A stretch of DNA of 64,000 nucleotides from Oceanobacter kriegii DSM 6294 (GTDB lineage: Bacteria > Pseudomonadota > Gammaproteobacteria > Pseudomonadales > Oceanobacteraceae), in assembly GCF_000422845.1 (NCBI RefSeq), contig NZ_AUGV01000007.1, positions 180,534-244,533 of the forward strand, given 5' to 3'. The position numbers and the translations under genes were made by a program. Of the stretch, positions 27,801 through 38,700 are shown one piece after another. The stretch's first letter is position 1; each line of letters starts with the position of its first letter. The notes under the pieces were generated by a model. The model worked only from the letters and a program-made list of their open reading frames with translations. It had not been told where the DNA came from and did no database searches.

Positions 27801-29015
27801 ATGATCACAAGTGGCACCGCCGCCTGGTGGCGAATCACACTGGCACTTTGCCTCGGCTCTTTTATGGTGTTTTCCAACCTTTACGTCACCCAGCCTTTGC
27901 TGCCGATGCTGGCAAGGGAGTTTGGCGTATCGCCTTTGCAGGCCAGTTATTCCCTGACCATTTCAACACTAACGCTGGGGGCCGCGCTGATTTTCTACGG
28001 CGCGGCCTCGGATGCCATTGGCCGCCGCTGGCTGATGATTGGCAGTATGGCGGGCGTAGCCGTGGTGACCTTGTCGCTGTATTGGGTAAACGATTACCAC
28101 ACACTGCTGGCATTACGAGCCCTACAGGGTATTTTCCTCGCGGGCCTGCCTGCCATCGCCGTGGCCTATATGGCCGAAGAATTCGACTCCGATGCCCTGA
28201 TGTCGGCCGTTGGACTGTACATTGCTGCCAACTCTCTGGGCGGCATTGGTGGCCGGGTGATTGGCGGTTTTGCCGGTGAGCACCTCGGCTGGCACGAAGC
28301 CTTTGTGGTGGTTGGCTGCATGGGTGTCGTTGTTTGGCTGGCCGTGTTGGTGCTGCTGCCCAAGCAGCAAAACTTTCACCGTCGCCCGTTCAAACCCCAG
28401 CACATGCTGGCCGATATGAAACTGCATCTGTCGAACCCGCGGCTGCTACCCGCCTTTTTACTCGGCGGCTTCAACTTCTTTATTTTTGTTAACCAGTACA
28501 GCTTCATTACCTTTGTACTGGAAGCCGATCCCTACTGGCTTAGCCCTCAGTTTTTGGGACTGATGTTCCTCACCTATTTGACGGGCACCCTGGGCTCTAC
28601 ACTGTCTGGCAAGCTGGGCAAGCGCTTTGGCCAACCCCAGTGCATGATGGCTGGCAGTTCCATTCTGATTGTTGGCACTCTGGTCACTCTGGTGCCGTCA
28701 TTACCGGTAATTATTCTGGGCTTCTTCATCAACAGCTTTGGATTTTTCTTCGCGCATTCCAGCGCCAGCAGTTGGGTTAGCCGCAATGCCGAACGGGCAA
28801 AAGCCAGCGCCAGCTCACTGTACCTGCTGTTCTACTACGTTGGCGCCAGTACCGGCGGCCTGTACCTGAACCTGTTCTGGCAGTGGAATCATTGGCAAGG
28901 TGTGGTGCTTGGGTCTGTGCTGGTGCTTGCAGGTACGCTATTGTTGGGCAACGTTTTACGGAACGCTCACCAGCGCACGGCATCAGAGCTGGTGAATAAG
29001 AACGCTGTACACTGA
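27801..29015 (+). CDS. MFS transporter, YnfM/sugar-efflux-like
   Basis: A 404-residue major-facilitator protein with about 12 membrane helices. The motif-A-like loop is GAASDAIGRRWLMIG after helix 2 and the second-half equivalent is SGKLGKRFGQP. The N-terminus SNLYVTQPLLPMLAREFGVSPLQASYSLT is typical of YnfM/YfcJ-type drug/proton antiporters. The start ATG lies after a weak GGTAGACC. Probably an exporter regulated by the divergent LysR protein. The substrate is unknown. The cis/trans isomerase gene follows by 48 bp on the same strand and may be co-transcribed. Confidence 0.88.
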   Translation: MITSGTAAWWRITLALCLGSFMVFSNLYVTQPLLPMLAREFGVSPLQASYSLTISTLTLGAALIFYGAASDAIGRRWLMIGSMAGVAVVTLSLYWVNDYHTLLALRALQGIFLAGLPAIAVAYMAEEFDSDALMSAVGLYIAANSLGGIGGRVIGGFAGEHLGWHEAFVVVGCMGVVVWLAVLVLLPKQQNFHRRPFKPQHMLADMKLHLSNPRLLPAFLLGGFNFFIFVNQYSFITFVLEADPYWLSPQFLGLMFLTYLTGTLGSTLSGKLGKRFGQPQCMMAGSSILIVGTLVTLVPSLPVIILGFFINSFGFFFAHSSASSWVSRNAERAKASASSLYLLFYYVGASTGGLYLNLFWQWNHWQGVVLGSVLVLAGTLLLGNVLRNAHQRTASELVNKNAVH

Positions 29016-29063
29016 GTAAACAACAGAGAACAGCGCCAACAAACCCAGAAGGTTTTTCCACGC

Positions 29064-31430
29064 ATGTTTTCTACCAGCCGAGTCTGGATCGCCCTGCTGA
29101 TCCTGTTCACCAGCGGCTGTGCGGTATTGGCCGCACAGTCTTTCGACGATCAGTACGGCACCAGCAGTCCCAAAAACCGCACGGTGGCCTGGGACAGTTT
29201 CGAGGGCAAATTCTACAACGATGACGTTGCGCCCATTATTGAAAACCGCTGCGTTGCTTGCCACGCCTGCTACGACGCTCCCTGCCAGCTCAAGTTAACC
29301 TCTACCGCCGGTATCGCCCGCGGCCTCAACAAGGAAGTGGTGTACGACGGCACCCGCTTGCTGGCATCAGATCCCAAACGCTTGTATCTGGATGCCCAAA
29401 CCACCCAGCAGTGGCGTGACATGGGCTTCAAACCGGTACTGAACGAACGTCGCTCGACCAGCGAAGCCAATCTGGCTGCCAGCCTGATGTATCGGGCCAT
29501 TGCGCTGCGCCAACAACAAGGCAGTTTTGAACATCCGATTCTCGACAGCAGCTACGACTTCGCACTTAACCGCGATCAGCAATGTCCAACCGTAGAAACC
29601 TACAGTCAGTTCAGTGCTGAACGGCCAAACTGGGGTATGCCCTACGGCCTGCCTCAACTGACCGATGCCGAATACAGCACCCTTACCAGCTGGATGGAGC
29701 GCGGCGCCCTGATGCCATCTGACCGACCGCTGTCGGCCGATACCCTGTCAGAAATACGATTGTGGGAGCAACGTTTTAACGGCGACGCCCTGAAAAACCG
29801 TCTGGTCAGTCGTTATATTTACGAACACATTTACCTGTACTCCTTGTACCTTGGCGACAACAACAAAGACCGTGAAGCCGCCCATTTCCGACTGGTTCGC
29901 TCCAGCACTCCGCCAGGGCAAGATATCAAGGTTATCGCCACTCGCCGTCCCTACGACGACCCCAAGGTCGACCGGGTCTGGTATCGCCTGATGCCAGAAC
30001 GTGAAACCGTCACCGCCAAGAACCATATTCCGTTCACGCTGAACGACACGCGCTGGAACGAATGGAAAAGCTACCTGCTGGACCCTGACTATCAGGTGTC
30101 CCAGTTGCCGGGCTACAAACCCGAAGTCGCCAGCAACCCGTTCAAGGCATTTGTGCAGTTACCGGCGGATGGCCGCTATCGCTTCCTGCTGGAGCATGCG
30201 CGCGAAACCATCATGGCCTTTATCAAGGGGCCCGTGTGCCGTGGCCAGGTGGCGGTGAATGTGATTAACGAACAGTTCTGGGTGTACTTCGTTAATCCGG
30301 ACATCAACTACGGCGAAGATGCCGCCAACTTCCTGCAGAATCAGGCACAGCAGCTCGACATGCCCGCGGAGCAGTCCAGCAATGCCCTGCCGCTGACGTC
30401 ATGGCTGAAGTTCTCGGACAAACAGAAGCAGTACCTCAAGGCCAAAAGTGCACTGATTGAAAAGGAAATGAACAATCGCCTGCCGCTGGATGAAACCCTC
30501 ATCTGGGATGGCTATGGCACCAATTCCAATGCGGCCCTGACCGTGATGCGCCATTTTGACAACGCCACCGTGGTGCAAGGCTTACTGGGCCAACCGCCGA
30601 AAACGGCCTGGGTGATCGACTACCCGCTGCTGGAGCGCATTCACTACTTGCTGGTGGCGGGTTTTGACGTATACGGCAACCTCGGCCACCAGCTGGTCAC
30701 GCGCATGTACATGGACTTCCTGCGAATGGAAGGCGAAATGAACTTCCTGCTGTTCCTGCCAAAAGATGAGCGCGTGAAAACCCGCAAATTCTGGTATCGC
30801 AACGCAGACGACGACGTAAAAGACTACATGTTCGGCGACTACAGCCACGTTGACGTTGAATCGGCCATCGACTTCAAAACCGACAACCCGAAAGAAGAAC
30901 TGTACGAGATCTTTGCCAAACGCTTGCAGCCAGTGATAAACCGACAATACGAAATTGCCAGCAGCCCGCTGTCAGACGATGCCAAACAGGCTCTGAACGC
31001 GTTGGAAACCTTCAAGGGCAAAGGCCTGAAGCCGCTACCGGAAGTGGCCAAAATACTCGTCACCCGCGATGGCAAACCAGTCGACATCATCAGCGTCGTT
31101 CACAACCGCGGCCACAGCAACATCAACTCCCTATTGGACGAAGAAGCGGCGTTGTTGCCAGCGGAAGATACACTAACGCTGGCCAGTGGCTCGGTGGGTG
31201 ACTACCCGAATGTAATATTAAAAACCGAGGAAAAGCAGCTGCCTGAATTGGTCGACGCCATTGGTAATATGAAAACCGAAGCCGATTACCGTCAGCTATT
31301 GGGAGATTTTGGCGTGCGTCGGACGCACCCTGCGTTTTGGGACGTCAGTGACCAAATTGCCGAGCTGTACCGCCAGCAGGAGCCTTTGGCCAGCGGCATT
31401 CTGGACTACAACCGATTGGAAAATCGCTAA
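29064..31430 (+). CDS. cti: Fatty acid cis/trans isomerase Cti
   Basis: Periplasmic heme protein that turns cis-unsaturated fatty acids of membrane lipids into trans forms, a rapid stress response to solvents and heat in Pseudomonas, Vibrio and relatives. The 788-residue product has an N-terminal signal (VWIALLILFTSGC). The heme c site is CVACH at residues 63-67, with further cysteines in HACYDAPCQL. Characteristic blocks are RPNWGMPYGLPQLTDAEY, VINEQFWVYFVNPD and NRGHSNINSLLDEE. It is full length and intact, which suits an organism exposed to membrane-active compounds. Confidence 0.95.
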   Translation: MFSTSRVWIALLILFTSGCAVLAAQSFDDQYGTSSPKNRTVAWDSFEGKFYNDDVAPIIENRCVACHACYDAPCQLKLTSTAGIARGLNKEVVYDGTRLLASDPKRLYLDAQTTQQWRDMGFKPVLNERRSTSEANLAASLMYRAIALRQQQGSFEHPILDSSYDFALNRDQQCPTVETYSQFSAERPNWGMPYGLPQLTDAEYSTLTSWMERGALMPSDRPLSADTLSEIRLWEQRFNGDALKNRLVSRYIYEHIYLYSLYLGDNNKDREAAHFRLVRSSTPPGQDIKVIATRRPYDDPKVDRVWYRLMPERETVTAKNHIPFTLNDTRWNEWKSYLLDPDYQVSQLPGYKPEVASNPFKAFVQLPADGRYRFLLEHARETIMAFIKGPVCRGQVAVNVINEQFWVYFVNPDINYGEDAANFLQNQAQQLDMPAEQSSNALPLTSWLKFSDKQKQYLKAKSALIEKEMNNRLPLDETLIWDGYGTNSNAALTVMRHFDNATVVQGLLGQPPKTAWVIDYPLLERIHYLLVAGFDVYGNLGHQLVTRMYMDFLRMEGEMNFLLFLPKDERVKTRKFWYRNADDDVKDYMFGDYSHVDVESAIDFKTDNPKEELYEIFAKRLQPVINRQYEIASSPLSDDAKQALNALETFKGKGLKPLPEVAKILVTRDGKPVDIISVVHNRGHSNINSLLDEEAALLPAEDTLTLASGSVGDYPNVILKTEEKQLPELVDAIGNMKTEADYRQLLGDFGVRRTHPAFWDVSDQIAELYRQQEPLASGILDYNRLENR

Positions 31431-31538
31431 GAGAGTTAGCCGTATGAGCACAACAGCGGCTGGAAATCATCAGCCGCTCGCTCTTAACAATATGCGGGCA
31501 CTGAGCTATTCAGCGGGATTGCTCCCTGTTACGCCGCG

Positions 31539-33593
31539 CTACGCTCCCTTGCGAATTCCTGTCGCAACCCACAACCGCAACACCACCCTCAAGGCCTGCC
31601 GCCACAGCGGCATTTTCGACGGCCCGTTGGCTTTCCAGCGCTGAAGCTCGGCCACAATGCGCTCGGCACTGCTGAACCGTCTGGATTTGGCACTGACATA
31701 CGACGGATATTCCATCAGTGCGGCAGCCACCAGCTCATCCAGCGACCGCTGACGACTGCGACGTGGGTTTTTGAACTCATCGTAAGTGATGCCCCAACCG
31801 GCGTAAAACGGCATCCCGTAGCAATACACTTCGCGCTCACGCAGCAAGGCTTCAAAGCCCAGCAACGACGTCATGGTATGCACAGCGTGAACCTGCTCCA
31901 GCATTTGTGATGAATCCCCAGCGAGAACAATTTCATCGCAAATGGCTTCATATTCCGCCATAGCAACGTCCTTGCTACGCAAGCCGGACATCACATCCGG
32001 GTGCGGTTTGAACACCAGCCAGGCATCCGGCTCGGCTGCACGGGCGGCTTTGAGCAAATCCAGATTGGTCTTGATCTTTCCTGCGCCGGTTCTGATCGAC
32101 GCGTCAGATTCTACCTGGCCGGGCACCAACACCACCTTCTGGCCTTTCGCAGCACCACTCGGCAGCCAGTCACCAGCGGTCAGGTTGTACTTGGAAATAC
32201 GCGCACTGACGATGGTTTTACGCAGGTTTCGAGCGCTGTCGAGAGTGGCATCATCAAATTCATGGTTAGCCAGAATGTGCTCCAGACGCGATGGCTGAGT
32301 GGCGTCGTAATACATTCCCTGATCATCAAATACCCACGACAGCGGACGAATCAAATCTGCTCCTAAACCGGATGAACGCAAGAAGCCATCCTCCACCCGA
32401 ATGACGCGTTTCAACTTGCCTTTAAGAGCCTCAGGAATCGGTTTCACTCCCCAACGCACCAGCGTTGCTCCAGCAGGAACCTCCTCCGCCTTGTTGCAAA
32501 AATGGATATCCGCACCGTAAAGAAAGTCCTGCAAAATCGGCTTTTTCCAACGCGAAAAGCCAAGCGCATGCACAGTGCCAAGCGCATGGTTTTTCAACCA
32601 TTGCTGACGCTGCAAGTGGATCAGCGACATCACGGCTTCGATATCCGTTTCCTGCTCGGTTTCCGGGTCCATATAACGGCTGTAAGACACCAGTACCGCA
32701 TGCACCAGTTGCTGCAACCGCACCTTAACCACAGCCGCCTGACGACGACGTATTGGCGCGTCCAGTACATCATGGGTCAGTCCCCAGCCCGCATAGAACG
32801 GCATGCCAAAGCAGCGAACCGGTTTACCCCACACCAGGGCTTCAAACCCCATTTGAGAGGTAACGGTATAAACCATTCGAGCGTTAGACAGCAGCCTGCC
32901 CGGATGGCAGTTCTCGGCAATCACCTTCAGACGAGGGTGCTTTAGCGTCGCCAGATCAAAGTGTCCGGCCTTGGCGCGTGTGTAAGCATCCGGGTGAACT
33001 TTCAGTACCACGGCAGAAAGCGGGTTTTCATCCAGCGCTGCCGTCAGCATTTGTCGGAATCGTTCCGCATCGGCCAGGCCGTAGGCAATGGAGGCATCAC
33101 CCGCCACCTGATCCACCACCAGCACAAAATCGTCCGGCAACTCGCCGGTGTAATCTGGCGCGGCGTTGTATTTGGAAATATTCAAACGGCGCCATTGCTC
33201 GGCAATGGCATCCGCGCGCAGTTGCTGTTGATCAGAAAGTGGCTGTGGAATCAGCGACTCCAGCCGGGACGGCTCAGTGGCATCGTAGTGAATGCCCAAG
33301 TCATCCTGAACCAACGACAAGGAATCGTCTTCTCGTCCTAACGAGCGGACAAACCCATCCTCCAGCAACCAAAAAGGCAGACCTTTGGCCTGCGCTTGCT
33401 TGATGGCCTTGAAACCAGACGCCTTCCGCCCCCAGCCCAGTACTTCAACAGGAGTGTTTGCAGACCTGGCACTACCAGAAACGGGAAAAGAACCACAACG
33501 CCACAGCGCCTGCACAATACGATTAGCCAAAACACCTTTGGACGGAGAAACAGCCGCAGGCTGCGAGGAACGGGGTACTTCTGGGGATGCCAT
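31539..33593 (-). CDS. KpsC-like capsule Kdo transferase (two tandem modules)
   Basis: A 684-residue protein related to KpsC, which builds the Kdo linker on the lipid anchor of group 2-type capsules. Two copies of the same module are seen. The first has LLEDGFVRSLGREDD and YDATEPSRLESL, the second VEDGFLRSSGLGADLIRP and YDATQPSRLEHIL. Each ends in a VHPDA/KPHPD and TSxxGFEAL block (TVTSQMGFEALVWG; TMTSLLGFEALLRE). KpsC uses its two halves for alternating Kdo linkages. The start MASPEVPRS was chosen over an upstream ATG. No kpsS, kpsM, kpsT, kpsD, kpsE or kpsF is adjacent, so the gene is separated from any export cluster. Confidence 0.88.
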   Translation of the reverse strand: MASPEVPRSSQPAAVSPSKGVLANRIVQALWRCGSFPVSGSARSANTPVEVLGWGRKASGFKAIKQAQAKGLPFWLLEDGFVRSLGREDDSLSLVQDDLGIHYDATEPSRLESLIPQPLSDQQQLRADAIAEQWRRLNISKYNAAPDYTGELPDDFVLVVDQVAGDASIAYGLADAERFRQMLTAALDENPLSAVVLKVHPDAYTRAKAGHFDLATLKHPRLKVIAENCHPGRLLSNARMVYTVTSQMGFEALVWGKPVRCFGMPFYAGWGLTHDVLDAPIRRRQAAVVKVRLQQLVHAVLVSYSRYMDPETEQETDIEAVMSLIHLQRQQWLKNHALGTVHALGFSRWKKPILQDFLYGADIHFCNKAEEVPAGATLVRWGVKPIPEALKGKLKRVIRVEDGFLRSSGLGADLIRPLSWVFDDQGMYYDATQPSRLEHILANHEFDDATLDSARNLRKTIVSARISKYNLTAGDWLPSGAAKGQKVVLVPGQVESDASIRTGAGKIKTNLDLLKAARAAEPDAWLVFKPHPDVMSGLRSKDVAMAEYEAICDEIVLAGDSSQMLEQVHAVHTMTSLLGFEALLREREVYCYGMPFYAGWGITYDEFKNPRRSRQRSLDELVAAALMEYPSYVSAKSRRFSSAERIVAELQRWKANGPSKMPLWRQALRVVLRLWVATGIRKGA

Positions 33594-33677
33594 GGAAGTC
33601 CTTGTGTTGGCGACAGGAAACAGCCGCCATCGTATCACAAGTCAGACTTCCAGCAGGTCTGGCCAACAGCTCGGATA

Positions 33678-35630
33678 CTACAACAGATCCAATATCTGCT
33701 TGGCCAAGACAGGGTTTTCAGCATAAAGCCTTTCGCTGCCATAAACCGACAGGTGAGAGCCATCCAGCGAATACGGATAACCCTCTTCGGTTTTATAGCC
33801 ACGTGCAGAAGTAAGTCCGAGGTCACGCTGATTAATCAACCGAACTCGCGGCACATCAGCCAAGTTGCTAACCAGCTGCCTCCAGAAGGCTTGCGCGGGG
33901 TCCGCTTTCAATGCATCGACCAATACGTTTTGGTCGGTGAAATACACCGCTCGCTCGACCGAATCACGCCGGAAAAGCGGCGGCACATCCAGCACAACCA
34001 CTTGCACGTCCGGGTTCTCAGCGACGTGACGAATCAGATCCTCAACCTCTTCCGACAGCTGATGCTGCTGAACCTGATACCAGGCTCCGGCCAGCACGAT
34101 CACGTCGTAGTCCTGATAGTGGTTGGCGAACCATGCTCGATTCATGTCGCATTGGCTACGAGAGCGGTGGCCAACCTTCGCTGTACTGCCATGACCCAGT
34201 GAAGGAAAGCACCAATTGGTGGTCACGCTATGAAGCTGCAGCGACTGTTTGGCAGCCATCTTTTTGAAATACGGCTCCCACTGGGCTGCAAAGGAATCAC
34301 CGAACAGCAGCACTGACGGTGCTTTTTTCTCATCTGAATCCTGCGATCTTTCCAAGCCATCCAAGCTATCCAGGTTTTCCACGCCCTCCGCACTCATTGA
34401 ACACTCAACGCCGTCGCTGCCCGGCTTCAGTGTTTTATCGGTATTAAAGTCGTAGAAGCAAAAGCCCTGTGAACGTGAAGGCAAGGCAAACTTACCTTGC
34501 TCAACAAATGCCGGTTGTTCGAAGCGCTGCGGCCAGCCCTCGGTCAGATTACCCGCCGCACCCACCGCGATGAACAAAGCGGTACCGGCAAAAAAGAACC
34601 GAAACATAAACTTCGACGAAAACCGCTCCCGACTCCTGAACGGCTGCTCGACAAACCGATAACCCAGATACCCCAAAACAAACGACGCGACCGTCAAAAC
34701 CGACATTTCCATCATGCCCGGGTCTTCTGTTGTTCGAATTCGTGAATAAGCGAAGAGCGGCTGATGCCACAGGTAAGTCGAATAACTGATCAGTCCGACA
34801 AAGACCAATGGCTTTTTCCCCAGCAGCCGACCAACCAACGTTTCTGAACCGCCGAACATAATCACCAGCACGGCACCCAAAACGGGCAACAGGGCGTACA
34901 CACTGGGAAACGGCAGCTGGTCATCAAATCCGAAGATAGCGACCAACAACAGCACAAGGCCAAGCAAAGACAGGCTGTTATGAACACGAGCCCAGCCAGC
35001 CCTCACGCAACAGGCAGCCAGCGCACCCGCCAACAATTCCCAGGCCCGACTTAATGCAAAAAAGAAATTGGCGGTTGGTTCATGGCGCCAGCCCCATTCA
35101 GACAGCAGTAAACTCAGCGCAGCAATCACCACCAGCCACTTCACCAAGCTGGCCTGACCTTTCTTCCACAACCAACCCAATAACAGCGGAAACAACAGGT
35201 AGAACTGCTCTTCCACCGCCAGGCTCCAGGTGTGCAACAGGGGTTTTTCTTCCGCTGAGGCGGCGAAGTAGCCACTCTCACTCCAGAACACCATATTGGA
35301 AACCGACAGCGCGGCCCCAGACAAGCTGTCAGAAAAGCTCGCCATCTGCTCTGGCAGCATCCATAGCCAGGCAAACGGGATACAAGCAAACATCATCAGG
35401 AAGAGTGCTGGCGCAATGCGCCGGATGCGCCGTTCGTAGAACTTCGTGAGGCTAAACTCGCCCCTTGCCTGCTCTTCCAACAAGATAGAAGTGATCAGGA
35501 ACCCACTGATTACAAAGAAGATATCGACCCCAACGAAGCCGCCGGAAAATCCGCTAATCCCTGCGTGAAAGAGCACCACTGGCACAATCGCCAGTGCCCG
35601 CAGCCCATCAATGTCCGCCCGATATTTCAA
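33678..35630 (-). CDS. Acyltransferase 3 with C-terminal SGNH domain (OafA-like)
   Basis: A 650-residue membrane acyltransferase that usually O-acetylates surface polysaccharide or peptidoglycan. The N-terminal half starts YRADIDGLRALAIVPVVLFH and GVDIFFVISGFLITSIL, the hallmark of the family, with about ten helices up to residue 350. The C-terminal periplasmic SGNH domain has VLLFGDSFAAQWEP for the nucleophile serine, an IVLAGAWY block, and DGSHLSVYGSE for the Asp-His pair. It lies 84 bp upstream of the KpsC-like gene on the same strand. The pairing suggests modification of the same surface glycan, but this is inference. Confidence 0.9.
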   Translation of the reverse strand: MKYRADIDGLRALAIVPVVLFHAGISGFSGGFVGVDIFFVISGFLITSILLEEQARGEFSLTKFYERRIRRIAPALFLMMFACIPFAWLWMLPEQMASFSDSLSGAALSVSNMVFWSESGYFAASAEEKPLLHTWSLAVEEQFYLLFPLLLGWLWKKGQASLVKWLVVIAALSLLLSEWGWRHEPTANFFFALSRAWELLAGALAACCVRAGWARVHNSLSLLGLVLLLVAIFGFDDQLPFPSVYALLPVLGAVLVIMFGGSETLVGRLLGKKPLVFVGLISYSTYLWHQPLFAYSRIRTTEDPGMMEMSVLTVASFVLGYLGYRFVEQPFRSRERFSSKFMFRFFFAGTALFIAVGAAGNLTEGWPQRFEQPAFVEQGKFALPSRSQGFCFYDFNTDKTLKPGSDGVECSMSAEGVENLDSLDGLERSQDSDEKKAPSVLLFGDSFAAQWEPYFKKMAAKQSLQLHSVTTNWCFPSLGHGSTAKVGHRSRSQCDMNRAWFANHYQDYDVIVLAGAWYQVQQHQLSEEVEDLIRHVAENPDVQVVVLDVPPLFRRDSVERAVYFTDQNVLVDALKADPAQAFWRQLVSNLADVPRVRLINQRDLGLTSARGYKTEEGYPYSLDGSHLSVYGSERLYAENPVLAKQILDLL

Positions 35631-35729
35631 AATCGTTTCCTGTTTACCTTTCCGTAAGTGTGACCAAGATTTTTCAAAAAGCGCGCATGCTAACAGATGT
35701 GCGGTTTGGTTCAGTTTGCATGCGCCGGG

Positions 35730-38700
35730 TTATGACGACACACGAAACTCCGACGCCAGTTCGCTGATACCCAGGCCGCTCTTTTTGGTCACTTTCAGCT
35801 GTACAGGAATTCGTTCTTTCATGGCGTCAATGTGGCTGATCACACCGATCATCTTGCCGCTGGCATTGAGGTTGTCGAGGGCATCCAGCGCGACATCCAG
35901 GGTTTCACGGTCAAGGGTGCCAAAGCCCTCATCAAGGAACAGCGAGTCGATGCTGGTTTTGTGACTCACCAAATCAGACAACGCCAGTGCGAGCGCCAGG
36001 CTGACCAGAAAGCTCTCACCGCCTGACAAGGTTTTGGTGTCGCGTTCGATATCGCCTTGCCAGGTATCGACCACACTCAGCTCCAGACCGCTGGCGTGCT
36101 TTTCATCGGCGCCGCTCTTACCTTCAGCACCACCTTTGCCATCCACAGCGTTTTTACGGCTAAGCAAGTAGCGCCCATGCAAACGCTCCAATTGGTTGTT
36201 GGCCAACAGCACCAGATGATCGAGCGTCAGGCCTTGGGCGAACTTGCGGAATTTATCGCCACTCGCCGAGCCAATCAGTGAGTTCAGATACTGAATATCG
36301 TCGTAGTCACGACGTTGCAGCTCGATTTTTTCAAACAAGACTTGCTGACTGTCACGGCGCTGCTGGTCAGATAGCAGTGTTTGATTGATCTCGCCCCGGC
36401 GGCCGCTTAGCTGTTCCTGTTGCTCAGTCAGTTGCTGGCGTTCAGCTTCGGTCGCTGCCTGATCCTGTGTGCGATAATCGTCTGCCTGCTCGTGGTTTTG
36501 CAGCGTTTGTAACGCTTGCTCTTCATTCTGCAACAGGGCCTGAGCCTGGCTAAGTTCAGCGTCGAGTCGCCGTTTCAGGTCGCCTAGTTCTTTAACGTCG
36601 GCTTCGCTCAACAGGGCCGCAAGCACCTGCTCTTCCGACTCAAACGGGCTGGCTTGCAACGCGGCTTGCCACGCTATTTCCCGCTCACTCACTTGCTTTT
36701 GGATATCGTCGATAGACTGTTGGAGGCTGCTCAGCTCAGCACTTAACGCACTGTACTTGCGGGCCAGTTGCTGATGCGCCGATTGAGCCTTGTTGTAATT
36801 TGCCTCTGCCTCTGTAAACGTTTGCTGCATGGCCGTGCGCGCCGCGTTTACGGCTTGGTCACCAAACAATTGCTGTCGCTGCTGCTGCAGTTGCACCAGT
36901 GACGCCTCAAGCTCTGTACATTCCGATACCGATTGCTGCAGTTGCTTGGCACCGGCATCCAGCTGCTGCTGAGCCGTCTTCTGCTGGCTCTCCAGTTCGT
37001 ATATCTGCCGCCCAAGTTCATCCTTTTGCTTGCTGTGCTGCAGCCATTGTTGGCTATCCTGCTGCTTCTGCTCAAACCACGGACCCAGCTGCTCCAAATC
37101 AGGGGCTTCAAATCCCTGTTCATACACCTGCTCCCCAAACGACTGCTGCAATGACACCAACGCCTGTTCGATACTGGCTTGCTCTTGCTGACGATGTACC
37201 AGCTCCTGTCGACTGGATTCCAGTTTATTGGCCGTCACCTCTGCTTCGGCTTGCAAGCGCGTGAGCTGTTGCTTCTGAGCGTCAAACTCTGCTTTCAGAT
37301 CATCACGTTGTTTCTGCAACTGTCGAAGCTGATTCAATGCGTTGTCACAATGCTGCTGTTGCTGCGCCAGTCGCTGTTCGAACGCCTGCAAGCCAGCCTC
37401 ATCGTCAATGGCCAAAGGCGTTTGCTGAACGGCTTGTACCAATTCGTTTTGCTGCCACTGCGATACATGGGTGGCCTGCTCGGTACCGATGTCTGCCAAC
37501 CGTTGATTCAATTCCTGCTGCTGACGGCCAATGGACTCCATTTGCTCCCGAATTTGCTTGCCCTGCTCTTCTACGGCCTTGAACGCCTGTTCGGCGTCAT
37601 CCCGCTTACGAATGTTGTCCGAGCTGTTTTGACCGTTGGCAGGCATTGAGTGATCCAGCGCCGGATGGTCATAAGACCCGCACAACGGACACGCTTCTTC
37701 GGCTTGTAAAATGGCCCGATAATGGGACAGCTGCTCATCCTGGCTTACCAGTTGACGGTATGTCTCCAGCAGCTCTTTCAGGTGTTTATAATCGTTACGC
37801 AACTGCTGGCGCTGTTGCTCTAGCACCGTTTGTTGTTGCTGCAACTGCTGCCCCAGGGCCTGCTTTTCAGCCAGCTCTCGTTGGTCCTGCAACCAATGGC
37901 GTTGCAGATGTTTTAAGGTCAGAAGCTGGCCACTCTGACGTTGCAGCCGTTGCTGTTGTTCTAACAGGTGATCAACCGCTCCCACATCTCCCGAGCCGCT
38001 GTTCAAACCCTGTGATAGCACCGCATCTTCCAGCTGTTGAGCAACCTGACGCCATTGCCGCTGAGCCTCTTCCAACGCCTGCTGCGCCTGCACAAGAACC
38101 CCTTGCTGGCTGTTTTGAGCTTGCTGTTGTTGCGTAACCGATTGCTGGATCGCCGTGGTTTTCTGAGCCAGCCCGGATAACTGCAGATTGTGATCTGCAA
38201 TTTGCTTCGCCAGCAATTGCCATTGACCCAGATAGCGTTCCAGCGACTGGTCTGCCTGATGCTGCTGCAAATAGGCTTCTGTGCTCTGAAGCTGTTGCTG
38301 ATGGTGTTTCAGCGTTTCAACCAATTGCGCCTGCTCAGCCACCCCTGCTTGATGCTTGCTTTGCAGCTCCTGAAGGCGATTGTTTATCTCAACGCGCTTT
38401 TCAGTGTGGTTGGCAATACGGTTGTCGAGCGGAATGACCTGCTCGTTAATCAGCTGATCCTGCTGCTGATTTTGCTCTCTGGTTGTTTGCAAGATGCCCT
38501 GACACTTAACCTGATCAGCTTCAGCGGCCTGCAACCCAGCCTTAAGCGCCTCTTCCTGCTGCTGTTTCTCTGCCAATTGTTGCTGTAACTTGTTTAACTG
38601 GGTACGGCTGTCGGCCAGCAGGCTGTGCGGTGAACGCAGCTTTTCGGCGGGTTCGCTGTGCGCCAACCGCTGTAAATCGTCTTTGGCCAGTTCCATTGCC

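Noticed and set aside
36300..38650. Repetitive CAG/CTG-rich sequence considered as a separate repeat region
   Set aside because: It is the codon pattern of the Gln-rich coiled coils of SbcC, in frame throughout.
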